DNA of 64,000 nt from Candidatus Scalindua arabica (GCA_018263435.1 JAANXD010000073.1:1-64000), one strand, 5' to 3'. Positions 35,256-44,682 are shown, counted from the stretch's first letter. Made by a program: numbers and translations. The notes: generated by a model not told the origin, from the letters alone.

Positions 35256-36041
35256 ATGATGAAAGCATTGTATACAAGTGCAACAGGAATGAAGGCACAC
35301 CAGTTCCTCCTGGATGTTATATCAAACAATTTAGCCAATGTTAATACTACAGGTTTTAAACGATCACAGATTAATTTTCAGGATCTGCTATATGATAAAT
35401 TTGTACCCGCAGGTTCAGAGGCTGCTCAAGGGATAGAAGCGCCAACCGGTTTGCAGGTTGGTAGCGGAGTCCGTGTTGTATCAACCAATAAGGTATTTAC
35501 TCAAGGCGTAGCTGAAAATACGAACAGAACACTGGACCTGGCCATACAGGGGAAAGGTTTCTTTCAGATAAAACACCCTGATGGAACAAATGTATACTCA
35601 CGAGATGGCACCTTTCATCTTAACAGTGCCGGAGAGGTGGTAAACTCTGAAGGCCTGAAACTTGAACCATCAATCTCAATTACAGGCGATGTAATAGGAA
35701 TCAATATTGGATCAGACGGAACAGTTTCGACCCAAAGCTCAACCGGGGCAAGCCAATCTACAGGCACAATAACCCTTGCGACATTCCCTAACCCGGCAGG
35801 TCTGGAAAGCATGGGGAAAAATCTTTACAGGGAAACAACTGCATCAGGTACCGCTACAACAGGAACACCGGGACAGACCGGAATTGGGGAGATTATGCAG
35901 GGATTTCGTGAAAGCTCAAATGTGGAGGTTGTAACTGAATTGGTAAACCTCATAGTCGCACAAAGGGCATACGAAACAAGCTCCAGGGCAATTAAAGCTA
36001 GTGACGACATGTTACAAACGACAAACCGTATTACAGCATAA
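35256..36041 (+). CDS. flgG: Flagellar distal rod protein FlgG
   Basis: 261 residues, the exact length usual for FlgG (about 260). MMKALYTSATGMKAHQFLLD at the start, VISNNLANVNTTGFKRSQ, RTLDLAIQGKGFFQI near residue 88, and the C-terminal VEVVTELVNLIVAQRAYETSSRAIKASDDML. AAGGAG RBS seven bases upstream. Forms the drive-shaft between proximal rod and hook. Confidence 0.95.
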   Translation: MMKALYTSATGMKAHQFLLDVISNNLANVNTTGFKRSQINFQDLLYDKFVPAGSEAAQGIEAPTGLQVGSGVRVVSTNKVFTQGVAENTNRTLDLAIQGKGFFQIKHPDGTNVYSRDGTFHLNSAGEVVNSEGLKLEPSISITGDVIGINIGSDGTVSTQSSTGASQSTGTITLATFPNPAGLESMGKNLYRETTASGTATTGTPGQTGIGEIMQGFRESSNVEVVTELVNLIVAQRAYETSSRAIKASDDMLQTTNRITA

Positions 36042-36085
36042 TAAATAATATGAATCTTCACACTTTGTACAAAAGGAGAGCAACA

Positions 36086-37087
36086 ATGAAAGCCAGAATA
36101 TCTTTGATTCTTATTCTAAGCACATTCATATTGATACCTGACATTTCAGCCAGCCCACCAGTGCCGTTGGCACAGCAGACAGGCAAGATTGAAGTAAGTT
36201 TAATAGACAATGTTGTACTGGAAGCCAAAACCATCACATTCAGCGACATCTCTACTGTGACCGGTGATGATGTAGAACTGGTAAACAGAATCAATAACAT
36301 TGAGATTGGAAAGACACCATGGGCAAATAGTCTCAGAACGATAAATAAAGATTTTTTGAAAATGCGTTTGAATGCTTCAAACGTTAATGTATCGGATGTA
36401 AGCTTTACCGATACCAGTACAGTAACTGTTTCAGTCGAATCAACAAAGGTAACCGGCCTGGAGATTTCACAAAAAGCCAAGAAATATTTATTAAGCGTTC
36501 TGCCTGTAGCAGACAGAGAAACTACTATAGAACTGGCAAGGTTACCAGGTGATCAATGGATACCAAGTAAAAGAGATAAAATTAATTTTTACGTTTCACT
36601 TGTTGACTCAAGCAAAGACAGGGGAAAAATTGAAGTAATCGTCACTGCATCCTCAAACGGTATGAGATATTTCAAGATACCGGTTCACTTTAATGTCAGG
36701 GTTTTTGAATATGTCGCAATTACAAAGAGGAAATTGTCTCGCAGCCAGCAATTAACAAAAGGAAACGTATTTATGGCCAGAAGGGAAACTACAAAAATAC
36801 GCGGACTGGCCTTTTCCGACAGAAAGCATCTGGCAGGCAAGACTGCAGCCGTATCAATACTGCCATATACTATACTTACTGAGAATATGGTTGAGACGCC
36901 CCCAACAATAAGACGAGGCAGTGTAGTAAAGCTATTTATTATGTCAAGCGGCTTTGAAATTGTTACCAAGGGGCTGGCACAACAAACCGGATACGCAGGT
37001 GAAGTCATAAAAGTAAAGAACCTGGATTCAAAAAAAATACTTTATGGTGAGATTATAGATTCGGACAGAGTCCAGATAACATTCTAA
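36086..37087 (+). CDS. flgA: Flagellar P-ring assembly chaperone FlgA
   Basis: Periplasmic chaperone for FlgI. 333 residues from the ATG at 36086, chosen for its AGGAGAG ribosome site and because it puts the signal peptide (about residues 1-22, cut after SAS) at the N-terminus; the frame is open 12 codons further upstream. The C-terminal 130 residues hold the SAF domain: RKLSRSQQLTKGNVFMARRET, LAGKTAAVSILPYTILTENMV, VKLFIMSSGFEIVTKGLAQQTGYAGEVIKVKN. The N-terminal half is larger than in enterics. Between flgG and flgH, as in several phyla. Confidence 0.9.
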   Translation: MKARISLILILSTFILIPDISASPPVPLAQQTGKIEVSLIDNVVLEAKTITFSDISTVTGDDVELVNRINNIEIGKTPWANSLRTINKDFLKMRLNASNVNVSDVSFTDTSTVTVSVESTKVTGLEISQKAKKYLLSVLPVADRETTIELARLPGDQWIPSKRDKINFYVSLVDSSKDRGKIEVIVTASSNGMRYFKIPVHFNVRVFEYVAITKRKLSRSQQLTKGNVFMARRETTKIRGLAFSDRKHLAGKTAAVSILPYTILTENMVETPPTIRRGSVVKLFIMSSGFEIVTKGLAQQTGYAGEVIKVKNLDSKKILYGEIIDSDRVQITF

Positions 37088-37197
37088 TCCCCACTCTTTC
37101 CCCTTTCTAAAAGGGAGAGAAAGAGGAATTAAAACTCTTTTACTGAGATAGAATAAGCAGGATTTAATTAAATCTCTTATTGTACAAAGGAACAAAA

Positions 37198-37863
37198 ATG
37201 ACAAATTTTTCCAGATACCTTATGTTTAAACTCTTTCTAACTGTAAGTATCATTACTGTGTTATATGATTGCGCCATTGCAGATTCGTTATGGCAGAAAA
37301 GGGTTAGCGTAAACTATAACCTCTTCGATGATAATAGAGCCAGAAGGATCGGAGACCTTGTTACCATAACTATATCAGAAAAAACTACTATTGATAATTC
37401 TGAAGAATCCACCACCGATAATACCAGCACAGTTACCGGTTCACGAGACAATGATAAATTCTTTCGTGGGATGTGGAGCGGAATAAGAAATGGACGTAAT
37501 GCAAGGTTCGATGACAGAACAGCCAATGCTTTCTCTAATGCCTATTCAGATGATTTCGATGGTAAAGGGACTTATGACAGTTCCAGGATTGTAAAGGATA
37601 TTACTATGACAGCAATGGTAGTGGAGGTGCTTGATAACGGTAACCTTGTCCTTGAAGGCAAAAGAAATGTAAAAGTAAACAAAGAACAATATACCTTGAA
37701 ACTCACAGGTATTGCCAGACCTATCGACATAAGTACAGACAACATAATAGCGTCAGAAAAAATGTCTAATGTAAAATTTGGACTTGATGGGAAAGGCTGG
37801 CTTACCAGGGCAGGGAAAAAGGGCTGGTTCAACAGATTGAAGGATTTGTTCTGGCCATACTAA
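37198..37863 (+). CDS. flgH: Flagellar L-ring protein FlgH
   Basis: 221 residues from the ATG at 37198, preceded by AAAGGA. Core motifs: RRIGDLVTITISEKTTIDNSEES, FDGKGTYDSSRIVKDITMTAMVVEVLDNGNLVLEGKRNV and GIARPIDISTDNII. FlgH is normally an outer-membrane lipoprotein. Here the candidate cysteine sits in LYDCAIADSLW; Asp before the Cys breaks the usual lipobox, so either an odd lipoprotein or cleavage by signal peptidase I after AIA is possible. Presence of an L-ring shows an outer membrane. A terminator follows. Confidence 0.93.
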   Translation: MTNFSRYLMFKLFLTVSIITVLYDCAIADSLWQKRVSVNYNLFDDNRARRIGDLVTITISEKTTIDNSEESTTDNTSTVTGSRDNDKFFRGMWSGIRNGRNARFDDRTANAFSNAYSDDFDGKGTYDSSRIVKDITMTAMVVEVLDNGNLVLEGKRNVKVNKEQYTLKLTGIARPIDISTDNIIASEKMSNVKFGLDGKGWLTRAGKKGWFNRLKDLFWPY

Positions 37864-37900
37864 ACGATAAACATACACAAGCTTTCACTGTACTACTCAG

Positions 37901-37937
37901 AAAAGGGAGGGTGGATAAATCTACCCTTCCTTTTTTT
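37901..37937 (+). terminator. Rho-independent terminator after flgH
   Basis: AAAAGGGAGGGT pairs with ACCCTTCCTTTT (one mismatch) around GGATAAATCT and is followed by TTTTTTTT. Ends the flgF-flgG-flgA-flgH unit. Confidence 0.85.
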
Positions 37938-38093
37938 TGTATCTATTATCAAAAACATCTCAGTAGGAAAAAATAGACATCATGTGTAAATATTTACTGC
38001 CTAATCTCCTGACTTGCAGAAACACACAATCCAACAGCCTTATAAGTCACTCCTATATAAAGCCTTAACGCTAGCCAGATTTAATATGTTTTT

Positions 38094-38107
38094 GGTATAA
38101 ATATTGC
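38094..38107 (+). promoter_or_regulatory. Sigma-54-type -24/-12 site upstream of flgI
   Basis: TTTGGTATAAATATTGCTTA: GG at 38094-38095, ten bases, GC at 38106-38107, with a consensus TTGC -12 element. It is the only candidate promoter seen between the flgH terminator and flgI, about 280 bases before the flgI ATG, with repeat copy 4 in between. Confidence 0.6.
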
Positions 38108-38139
38108 TTATTTTAAAGACAGTTTTTAGCAGAAAACAA

Positions 38140-38345
38140 ATTCGAATATCGAAATCCGAAACAAATATCAAAATTCAAATGATCAAAATTCTAAACATTT
38201 AACACTGAACCTATTTTAATTAGAACATTTGTATTTTTGTCATTCGGATTTGTTTCGTATTTCGTGCTTCCCGACTGAGTCGGACCTTGAAGATACTCCG
38301 AGGGGCGCCTCTGGCGGCGGATTTTGGATTTTCCAGCTTGTCTGG
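38140..38345. repeat. Dispersed CGAAATCCGAA repeat, copy 4
   Basis: ATTCGAATATCGAAATCCGAA, AAAATTCAAATGATCAAAAT, then GTCATTCGGATTTGTTTCG and TATTTCG in the opposite orientation. The closest match is the copy at 2203-2372. Ends with CCCGACTGAGTCGG, a word also seen near 47870. Confidence 0.6.
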
Positions 38346-38387
38346 GTTATGATGTAATAGTATAAACCATGTTTGAGGAATAAACCT

Positions 38388-39515
38388 ATGTTTCGTTATT
38401 TGTTAAGCATTATCATTTTAATTTCAACTTGTTTTATCTCACCAATTACTCCTGTACACGGAAGTATAACCACACGCGTTAAAGATATTGCATACGTACA
38501 GGGTGTTAGAGATAACTTCTTATTCGGTTATGGACTCGTGATCGGGCTATCGGGATCAGGGGACGGAAACGATACTAAATTTACAAGAAGTCTGGCAAAG
38601 AACGTTTTCGAGAAACTAGGCATAATTATAACGGCAGATGATTTTACCTCAAAAAATATTGCAGGTGTCCTGATTACCGCAAACATCCGCCCATTTGCCA
38701 AGCCCGGAGACAAAATGGACGTACTCGTATCATCAATAGGTAACGCAAAAAGCCTGGAAGGTGGCGTTCTTGTTCACACTACACTTCAGGGAGTGGACAA
38801 TGAGGTCTATGCAGTTGCACAGGGCCCTATATCCCTCGGAGGCGGTTTTGATGTCGGAGGGAAGGCGGCTGATAAGAGAAAAAACATTGCAACCACAGGT
38901 AATATACCTAAGGGAGCACTGATTGAAAAGGAAATACCTGTTCATCTTTTTCATGAAAACTCAATAATGTTAAGTCTGAATAACAGCGACTTTACTACAT
39001 CACTTCGTTTAATGGAGATTATCAACGTAATATATCCTGATTCTGCACAAGCCGTAAACGCTGGAGAAGTAAGAATTAAACCTCCACAGGAATTCAGAAC
39101 AATGGACAAGATAACGCAATTTATCTCTGCGATAGAAGAACTGCCCATAACTCCTGATGCTGTAGCCAGGGTCGTGATCAACGAGAGAACGGGTACAATA
39201 GTTGCCGGAGAAAACGTCAAGATTTCCACTGTAGCAGTTGCACATGGCAGCCTCACAATAACGATAAGTGAGAAGACAGAGGCATCTCAGCCCGGCTCGT
39301 TTGCTCCATCCAGTGCAGTAACCAAGGAACTGGACCGTACAACCATCGACATCGAAGAAGATGAGGCAAAACTACACGTTATACCGGATGGTGTAAGTAT
39401 TTCTGAAATAGCACGCGCATTAAACGTTCTTGGCGTGACACCAAGAGATCTTATGGCAATCTTTCAAGCAATACATAGAGCCGGTGCACTTCATGCAGAT
39501 CTCATAATTATGTAA
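38388..39515 (+). CDS. flgI: Flagellar P-ring protein FlgI
   Basis: 375 residues from the ATG at 38388, preceded by GAGGAA; an in-frame ATG 15 bases upstream is less well placed. Signal peptide residues 1-26 (cut after VHG). Diagnostic segments: TTRVKDIAYVQGVRDNFLFGYGLVIGLSGSGDG, FAKPGDKMDVLVSSIGNAKSLEGG, VVINERTGTIVAGENVKIS and the C-terminal VTPRDLMAIFQAIHRAGALHADLIIM (shortened here in my reading to its end). Forms the periplasmic bushing around the rod. Confidence 0.95.
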   Translation: MFRYLLSIIILISTCFISPITPVHGSITTRVKDIAYVQGVRDNFLFGYGLVIGLSGSGDGNDTKFTRSLAKNVFEKLGIIITADDFTSKNIAGVLITANIRPFAKPGDKMDVLVSSIGNAKSLEGGVLVHTTLQGVDNEVYAVAQGPISLGGGFDVGGKAADKRKNIATTGNIPKGALIEKEIPVHLFHENSIMLSLNNSDFTTSLRLMEIINVIYPDSAQAVNAGEVRIKPPQEFRTMDKITQFISAIEELPITPDAVARVVINERTGTIVAGENVKISTVAVAHGSLTITISEKTEASQPGSFAPSSAVTKELDRTTIDIEEDEAKLHVIPDGVSISEIARALNVLGVTPRDLMAIFQAIHRAGALHADLIIM

Positions 39516-39543
39516 CAATTTGTAACCTGACCAGGAAAACTAA

Positions 39544-39861
39544 ATGGAAGTACCTTTTATAAACACTGATTCTTTAATAAATATTGCAAAGGCTGAAAGC
39601 TCAAAAAACAGTATTAAAAACGGGGCTAAATCGGAACATGAAATTCAAAAGGCCGCACAGGATTTTGAAGCCGTAATGCTGAACATGGTGATCAAAGCAA
39701 TGTGGAAGACTATACCTAAATCCGAACTATTTGAGCAGAATAACGCGACACAGATATATGAAGGTATCATGCATACTTCACTTTCGGAAGAGATGGCAAA
39801 GAATGGCGGTATGGGTATAGCAAAGGTGCTTTATCAACAGCTCAGTAAAGAACAGAAATAA
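39544..39861 (+). CDS. flgJ: Flagellar rod-binding protein FlgJ, short form
   Basis: 105 residues equal to the N-terminal rod-binding domain of FlgJ: IQKAAQDFEAVMLNMVIKAMWKTIPK and IYEGIMHTSLSEEMAKNGGMGIAKVLYQQL. The muramidase half found in enteric FlgJ is absent, as in many phyla, so another enzyme must open the peptidoglycan for the rod. Lies 28 bases after flgI. Confidence 0.9.
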   Translation: MEVPFINTDSLINIAKAESSKNSIKNGAKSEHEIQKAAQDFEAVMLNMVIKAMWKTIPKSELFEQNNATQIYEGIMHTSLSEEMAKNGGMGIAKVLYQQLSKEQK

Positions 39862-39891
39862 TCATAATCTTAATAAATGGGGTAGAATACC

Positions 39892-40392
39892 TTGGAAGAT
39901 CTGTTAGAGAACCTTTCTGAAGCATTAGACAAAATGACTAATACGTATAGAGATATACTCCATACTGCACAGGAAAAGAAGGAACATATAATTTCCGGAG
40001 ACATAGACAAACTCGAATCAATCATTTACCAGGAACGCAACTTGGCAGAGAGGGTCCTTCTTGCTGAAGAAAAGAGAAGGTACGTCCTGCACTCAATTAA
40101 TCAGACACTGGGAAATAGTACCGAATCTATAAAACTTAATGATCTCATAGAGCAGATCAAAGAACCTTATAAAAGCAAACTAAAGGAACAGTATGACGTT
40201 CTTATCGAGGTGATTTCAGAAGTTGAGGCAATTAATAAGGTCAATACGTCACTTACAAAATATTCACTTGAATATGTAAATAATCTTATAAGATCCATAT
40301 GTTCCGAGTCGCTTAACGACTCTACATATCAACTATCAGGCAAATTAAAGGAGCCTGAACTTAATAGAATGTTATTTGATATAAGTGCTTAA
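39892..40392 (+). CDS. flgN: FlgN-type export chaperone
   Basis: 166 residues, helical, Leu/Glu/Lys-rich. The pattern LEDLLENLSEALDKMTNTYRDILHTAQEKKEHI, ISGDIDKLESIIYQERNLAERV is typical of FlgN, cytoplasmic chaperone for the hook-filament junction proteins FlgK and FlgL, whose genes follow directly. The start is TTG at 39892, with GGGGT nine bases upstream; no ATG fits the conserved N-terminus. Confidence 0.85.
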   Translation: MEDLLENLSEALDKMTNTYRDILHTAQEKKEHIISGDIDKLESIIYQERNLAERVLLAEEKRRYVLHSINQTLGNSTESIKLNDLIEQIKEPYKSKLKEQYDVLIEVISEVEAINKVNTSLTKYSLEYVNNLIRSICSESLNDSTYQLSGKLKEPELNRMLFDISA

Positions 40393-40427
40393 ATTCTTTC
40401 AGTTAAACCTTATGTAGAAGATAAAAA

Positions 40428-42593
40428 ATGGCGTCAACAGATTTATCAATCGGATTAAGCGGACTACTGGCCGCACAACGTGCCCTGCAAACCATAGGAC
40501 ACAATATTACCAACGCAAATACTCCCGGATACACCAGGCAGGTAGTTTCACTTATTGCAAGTAACCCGGACACATCTTCAGCCGGCCCTATCGGTGCCGG
40601 TGTATCAATACAACAAATACAGAGAATTAAAGACGACCTACTGGATTCTCAAATAAGCAACTCCACATCTTTATTTGGTAGTGCAGAAGTACAAAATGAC
40701 ATCCTTCGAAATTTAGAATCCATATTTAATGAACTGTCTGATACCAGCTTAAATAGCAGGTTAGATGACTTTTTCAGCAGTATACAGCAATTATCCACAG
40801 ATCCCGAGCTTACCAGTACACGATTTCAGCTATTACAAGACTCTTTGAACCTGGCCAATAATGGCTTTAATTCCCTGGACGAACAATTTACAAACCTGAA
40901 AATAGATATCAGCAACAGGATAGAAACAAAGGTATCCGAGTTAAACAGTATAACAAGTGAAATTGCTCTCCTGAACAAGAGAATAGACGAGATCGAGTCA
41001 AGCAGCATCACTGCTAATGCAAATGACATGTTGGACAGAAGAGATTATCTCTTAACGAAACTAAGCAAACTGGCAAACACCAAAGTAATAACCAATAGTA
41101 CCGACAGTTCTGTTGATGTCCTGCTTGGCGGCACCTTGGTCGTAATCGGACACCGTTCGGAACCGCTTGTTACAACACTTGTCGGAGAGGGAGTCACCAA
41201 AATACAGGGAGTAGATACAAACAACATGACAAGTGGTGAGTTAAAGGGACTGTTGAACATGCAGAATACAACGATCCCTAAATATATGAGTGATTTGGAT
41301 ACACTGGCTGCCAGTCTTATCAAAGAAATAAACAATGTCCACAGTGAGGGTGTTGGATTAAGCGGAGGTTTCACCTCTTTAACCAGTACAAATGCAGTCA
41401 ACAGCGCTACAGACTCACTGACTAGCACAGGACTTCCATTTGCACCTACGGTTAATACATATTCAACAGGTACAATAACGAGTAATGGATCTACAGTCAC
41501 TGGAGTAGGTACTGCATTTACAAGCAATGTAAAAGCTAATGATTGGATTAAACTCGACGATTCAAATTGGTACAAAGTAGTATCTGTTGATAGTGATACC
41601 CAGTTGACTTTTGATGGAACATACACCGATGCAGATGCTATATCTACCAACATAACAGACGGCAGTTTGTACGTAACCGTTACAGATGATACCACAGGTG
41701 CAATTACAAAGACCAGCTTACGCATCGCTACAGACGAAACACTTACTACGCTGACAGCAAAGCTTGATGGTATTGCAAACCTCAATGCAAGTGTCAGCAA
41801 CAATCTTTTAACCATCACCTCAGATACCGGTTATAAATATAGTTTTACAAAAAAATTGGACACTGATCCCGGCAGTATAGGGGCTTCCACAGTCACACTT
41901 TCAGGAAATTATAGCGGTAATGATAAAGATATTTACACGCTGAATGTACAGAACGCCGGTACCGGCACTATTGGAACCGGTTCGGCCGTGATAACGGTAA
42001 CCGATGCGTCAGGAGTCGTTGTAGCAAGCCTGGATGTTGGATCATCATATAATGCCGGTGATACTTTGCAGATAGCTGATGGTGTATCCGTAAGCTTTGG
42101 AAGTGGTGCAGTAGTTGTGAATCAGAAACTGGCGTTTGACGTCACTAATGACCCTGATACCAGCGACGTGCTCACGTCTTTAGGCATAAACACATTTTTC
42201 ACAGGGAATGATGCTTCATCTATTGATGTAGCACGGTATATCAAGAATGACGTAACACGAATAGCTGCTGCTACCACCGCCTCACAGGGTGACAACACAA
42301 ACGCGCTCAGGATGCTCAATTTACAAAACAGTGCATCTACAAATAATTCAACCTTCAGTGATTTCCTGCATAGTTCCGTAGCTCAATTGGGTGTTGAAGC
42401 AGCAGAAAAAGCCAGTGAGAAAGAGAGTTATAATCTGTTACTTACTAACTTAGAGAATCGCCGACAGGAAATAGCCGGAGTATCTATAGAAGAAGAGATG
42501 ATAAATACCATCAGGTTCCAACAGGCCTTTCAGGCTTCAGCAAGATTTGTCTCTGTCGTAAGTGAGATGAGCAAGATCCTGATGCAAATATAA
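40428..42593 (+). CDS. flgK: Flagellar hook-associated protein 1 FlgK
   Basis: Hook-filament junction protein, 721 residues (about 550 in enterics). N-terminus LSIGLSGLLAAQRALQTIGHNITNANTPGYTRQ and C-terminus IEEEMINTIRFQQAFQASARFVSVVSEMSKIL are the conserved D0/D1 coils. The middle carries added domains, including one module TGTITSNGSTVTGVGTAFTSN followed by WYKVVSVDSDTQLTF (DNA about 41465-41650), the same type as the tandem modules in FlgE, and a second inserted beta region around residues 430-560. Confidence 0.95.
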   Translation: MASTDLSIGLSGLLAAQRALQTIGHNITNANTPGYTRQVVSLIASNPDTSSAGPIGAGVSIQQIQRIKDDLLDSQISNSTSLFGSAEVQNDILRNLESIFNELSDTSLNSRLDDFFSSIQQLSTDPELTSTRFQLLQDSLNLANNGFNSLDEQFTNLKIDISNRIETKVSELNSITSEIALLNKRIDEIESSSITANANDMLDRRDYLLTKLSKLANTKVITNSTDSSVDVLLGGTLVVIGHRSEPLVTTLVGEGVTKIQGVDTNNMTSGELKGLLNMQNTTIPKYMSDLDTLAASLIKEINNVHSEGVGLSGGFTSLTSTNAVNSATDSLTSTGLPFAPTVNTYSTGTITSNGSTVTGVGTAFTSNVKANDWIKLDDSNWYKVVSVDSDTQLTFDGTYTDADAISTNITDGSLYVTVTDDTTGAITKTSLRIATDETLTTLTAKLDGIANLNASVSNNLLTITSDTGYKYSFTKKLDTDPGSIGASTVTLSGNYSGNDKDIYTLNVQNAGTGTIGTGSAVITVTDASGVVVASLDVGSSYNAGDTLQIADGVSVSFGSGAVVVNQKLAFDVTNDPDTSDVLTSLGINTFFTGNDASSIDVARYIKNDVTRIAAATTASQGDNTNALRMLNLQNSASTNNSTFSDFLHSSVAQLGVEAAEKASEKESYNLLLTNLENRRQEIAGVSIEEEMINTIRFQQAFQASARFVSVVSEMSKILMQI

Positions 42594-42611
42594 TAAAAGG
42601 AGTGTTTAAAT

Positions 42612-43514
42612 ATGACTACCAGAGTAAACCTTGAAACCGTCATAAATTCTACAATCTATAATGTTCAACGGAGCACGTCTAACCTTAGTAAACTCCAGGA
42701 ACAGATTTCAACCGGAAAGAAAGTTAACCGCCCTTCAGATGCGCCTGCAGGTGCAAGGCAGATACTGAGCCTCCGATCAGAAGCACGCAAGCTTGACCAA
42801 TATGCCTCAAATGTTAAGACGGCAACACAATCATTAAATTTTAACGCTTCAACTCTACAGGGCACTGCAAATATATTGCAGAGGATACAAGAACTGACAA
42901 TGCAGGGAATCAACTCTACGACTGATGCTGACGGAAGAAAGGCAATTGCATCCGAGATAAACGAACTCGCAGAATCAGTATTGCAGAGTGCGAATTCCAC
43001 ACGACAGGGCCGTTACATTTTTGCAGGCACAAAAACAAAGACCGTACCATTTGAGGCAACACGCAACACAAACGGAGAGATATCCGCTGTTACCTATAAG
43101 GGAAATCTCGAAAAAATAGAATACCAGGTAGGTGTAAGCGCCACTGCACAAGTTAACCAGGCTGGCAAAGAAGTCTTTATTGACAATAAGCTCTTTAGTG
43201 CAATCATCAAAATACGAGATGACTTTGCAACCGGAACGGCTGTAACGGCACAAAGTGAATTAGACAATCTAAAGAGTGCACAGACTACCGTGCTGAACAC
43301 AGTAGCAAAAGCAGGAGGCATTGCCAACACCCTGGAACTTACCGATAACAAGATTACGGATGTAAAACTTTCGCTCAATGAAATGTTAGCAACAACCGAA
43401 AGCGCTGATATAACCGAACTGGTTCTAAAGCTTAAAGAACAGGAGAATATCTACCAGGCATCACTGGCTTCCGGTTCTGTAATATTTAATACATCCATAC
43501 TGAACTATTTATAG
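42612..43514 (+). CDS. flgL: Flagellar hook-associated protein 3 FlgL
   Basis: 300 residues, flagellin-like. N-terminal helix SNLSKLQEQISTGKKVNRPSDAPAGARQILSLRSE, the internal ANSTRQGRYIFAGTKTKTVPF and the C-terminal KLKEQENIYQASLASGSVIFNTSILNYL are typical of FlgL rather than flagellin (which ends differently and is longer). AAAGGAG RBS seven bases upstream. Directly after flgK, ahead of fliW and csrA. Flagellin itself is not in the window. Confidence 0.94.
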   Translation: MTTRVNLETVINSTIYNVQRSTSNLSKLQEQISTGKKVNRPSDAPAGARQILSLRSEARKLDQYASNVKTATQSLNFNASTLQGTANILQRIQELTMQGINSTTDADGRKAIASEINELAESVLQSANSTRQGRYIFAGTKTKTVPFEATRNTNGEISAVTYKGNLEKIEYQVGVSATAQVNQAGKEVFIDNKLFSAIIKIRDDFATGTAVTAQSELDNLKSAQTTVLNTVAKAGGIANTLELTDNKITDVKLSLNEMLATTESADITELVLKLKEQENIYQASLASGSVIFNTSILNYL

Positions 43515-43648
43515 ATATCTTTACTTTACCTCTATCTTAATTAGGGCAAGAGAGAGGATTAAATTTTACAACATTTTTTAAAGGTGTAGATTTCGGTGGA
43601 AGATGGTAATTAAGAGCATCTATCTATTGAGGTCTACTGTTGAGAGAC

Positions 43649-44080
43649 ATGTTATTAAAAACACATTTGTTTGGTGAAATTAATGTTGAAGAAGAGGAAG
43701 TTATCAACTTCACAAAGCCTATTTTAGGTTTTGACGATTGTACGCAATATGTCCTGGTGGAGAAAGAATCTATATTCCCCACATTCTGGCTGCAATCTGT
43801 CAACAATCCCGGGCTGGCATTCCCAGTTGTATCTCCGTTCTCTGTTAACGAAGATTATTCTATCAAACTACAGAACCATGATCTTGACGATATTCGACTG
43901 AAGGATATTAATGATATTCTTGTTATGACACTCATGGTTGTACCACAGGTCTTGTCATCAATCAGGACGAATTTACGCGCCCCGATTATTTATAATCCTG
44001 TAAATAAGGTAGCAAAACAACTTGTTCTATACGACGATAAGTATCCGGTACATTACTACATAATGGATAATACAAATTAA
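43649..44080 (+). CDS. fliW: Flagellar assembly factor FliW
   Basis: 143 residues. Binds flagellin and also antagonises CsrA by a non-competitive contact, tying flagellin translation to export. Signatures: FGEINVEEEEVINFTKPILGFDD, FPTFWLQSVNNPGLAFPV, and the C-terminal TNLRAPIIYNPVNKVAKQLVLYDDKYPVHY. ATG at 43649 is used; a TTG nine bases upstream is in frame. Next to csrA, the standard partner arrangement. Confidence 0.94.
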   Translation: MLLKTHLFGEINVEEEEVINFTKPILGFDDCTQYVLVEKESIFPTFWLQSVNNPGLAFPVVSPFSVNEDYSIKLQNHDLDDIRLKDINDILVMTLMVVPQVLSSIRTNLRAPIIYNPVNKVAKQLVLYDDKYPVHYYIMDNTN

Positions 44081-44118
44081 TTTGAAGATACTCAGGCATA
44101 TAACCAGGAAGGTGACAA

Positions 44119-44412
44119 ATGCTCATACTATCAAGGAAGTTAGGCGAAAGCATAATAATTGGAGAAAATGTACAACTATCTGTTGTCGAGATTAATAAAA
44201 ACAATATTAAAATAGGTATAAATGCTCCAAAAGACGTGACTATATACAGAGAGGAAGTGTTTAAGAAAATTAAAGAAGAAAACAAGATGGCGTCTACCTC
44301 CGGTCTTGTTGATCTTGCCGACACTTCTAACGCTACAAAACAAGAAGTTGCAACAAAATCTCTTCTTTCCAAATCTTTCCGGCAAAACCAGCCTTATATC
44401 ATATTACATTAA
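44119..44412 (+). CDS. csrA: Carbon storage regulator CsrA with C-terminal extension
   Basis: RNA-binding repressor of translation. Residues 1-57 are a standard CsrA: MLILSRKLGESIIIGENVQLSVVE, then NNIKIGINAPKDVTIYREEVF with the RNA-contacting L4 and R44-type residues. After KKIKEENK a further 38 residues (Ser/Thr/Ala-rich, then basic) follow, so the protein is 97 residues instead of about 60-75. AGGAAGGTGA RBS. Last gene of the flgI-csrA unit; likely target is flagellin mRNA. Confidence 0.95.
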   Translation: MLILSRKLGESIIIGENVQLSVVEINKNNIKIGINAPKDVTIYREEVFKKIKEENKMASTSGLVDLADTSNATKQEVATKSLLSKSFRQNQPYIILH

Positions 44413-44682
44413 ATACCGCTTGAGGCTTCTCTTCTTAAATGTTGCTAACCCCTGGTAGTTATTTCTATAAATCAGCTCTTGTCTTCTAACTTCTTAATGA
44501 CATACCAAAGAAAACTTTTCCTGCCTATATGTTGAAAATCTATGCAAAATAATTTATTCGCAAATGAGGAAAAAAACATTGTGGACATTTCTTTAACGCT
44601 ACATACATAAGCCTCTGATTTACAGGTGCTTAGCAAGATGTTTTCTTGAATATATTAAATCATATAAATATAAGTTGTTTTA

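Noticed and set aside
37096-37130. Hairpin CTCTTTCCCCTTT/AAGGGAGAGAAAGAG between flgA and flgH as a terminator
   Set aside because: No T-run follows, and flgH appears to depend on the same transcript.
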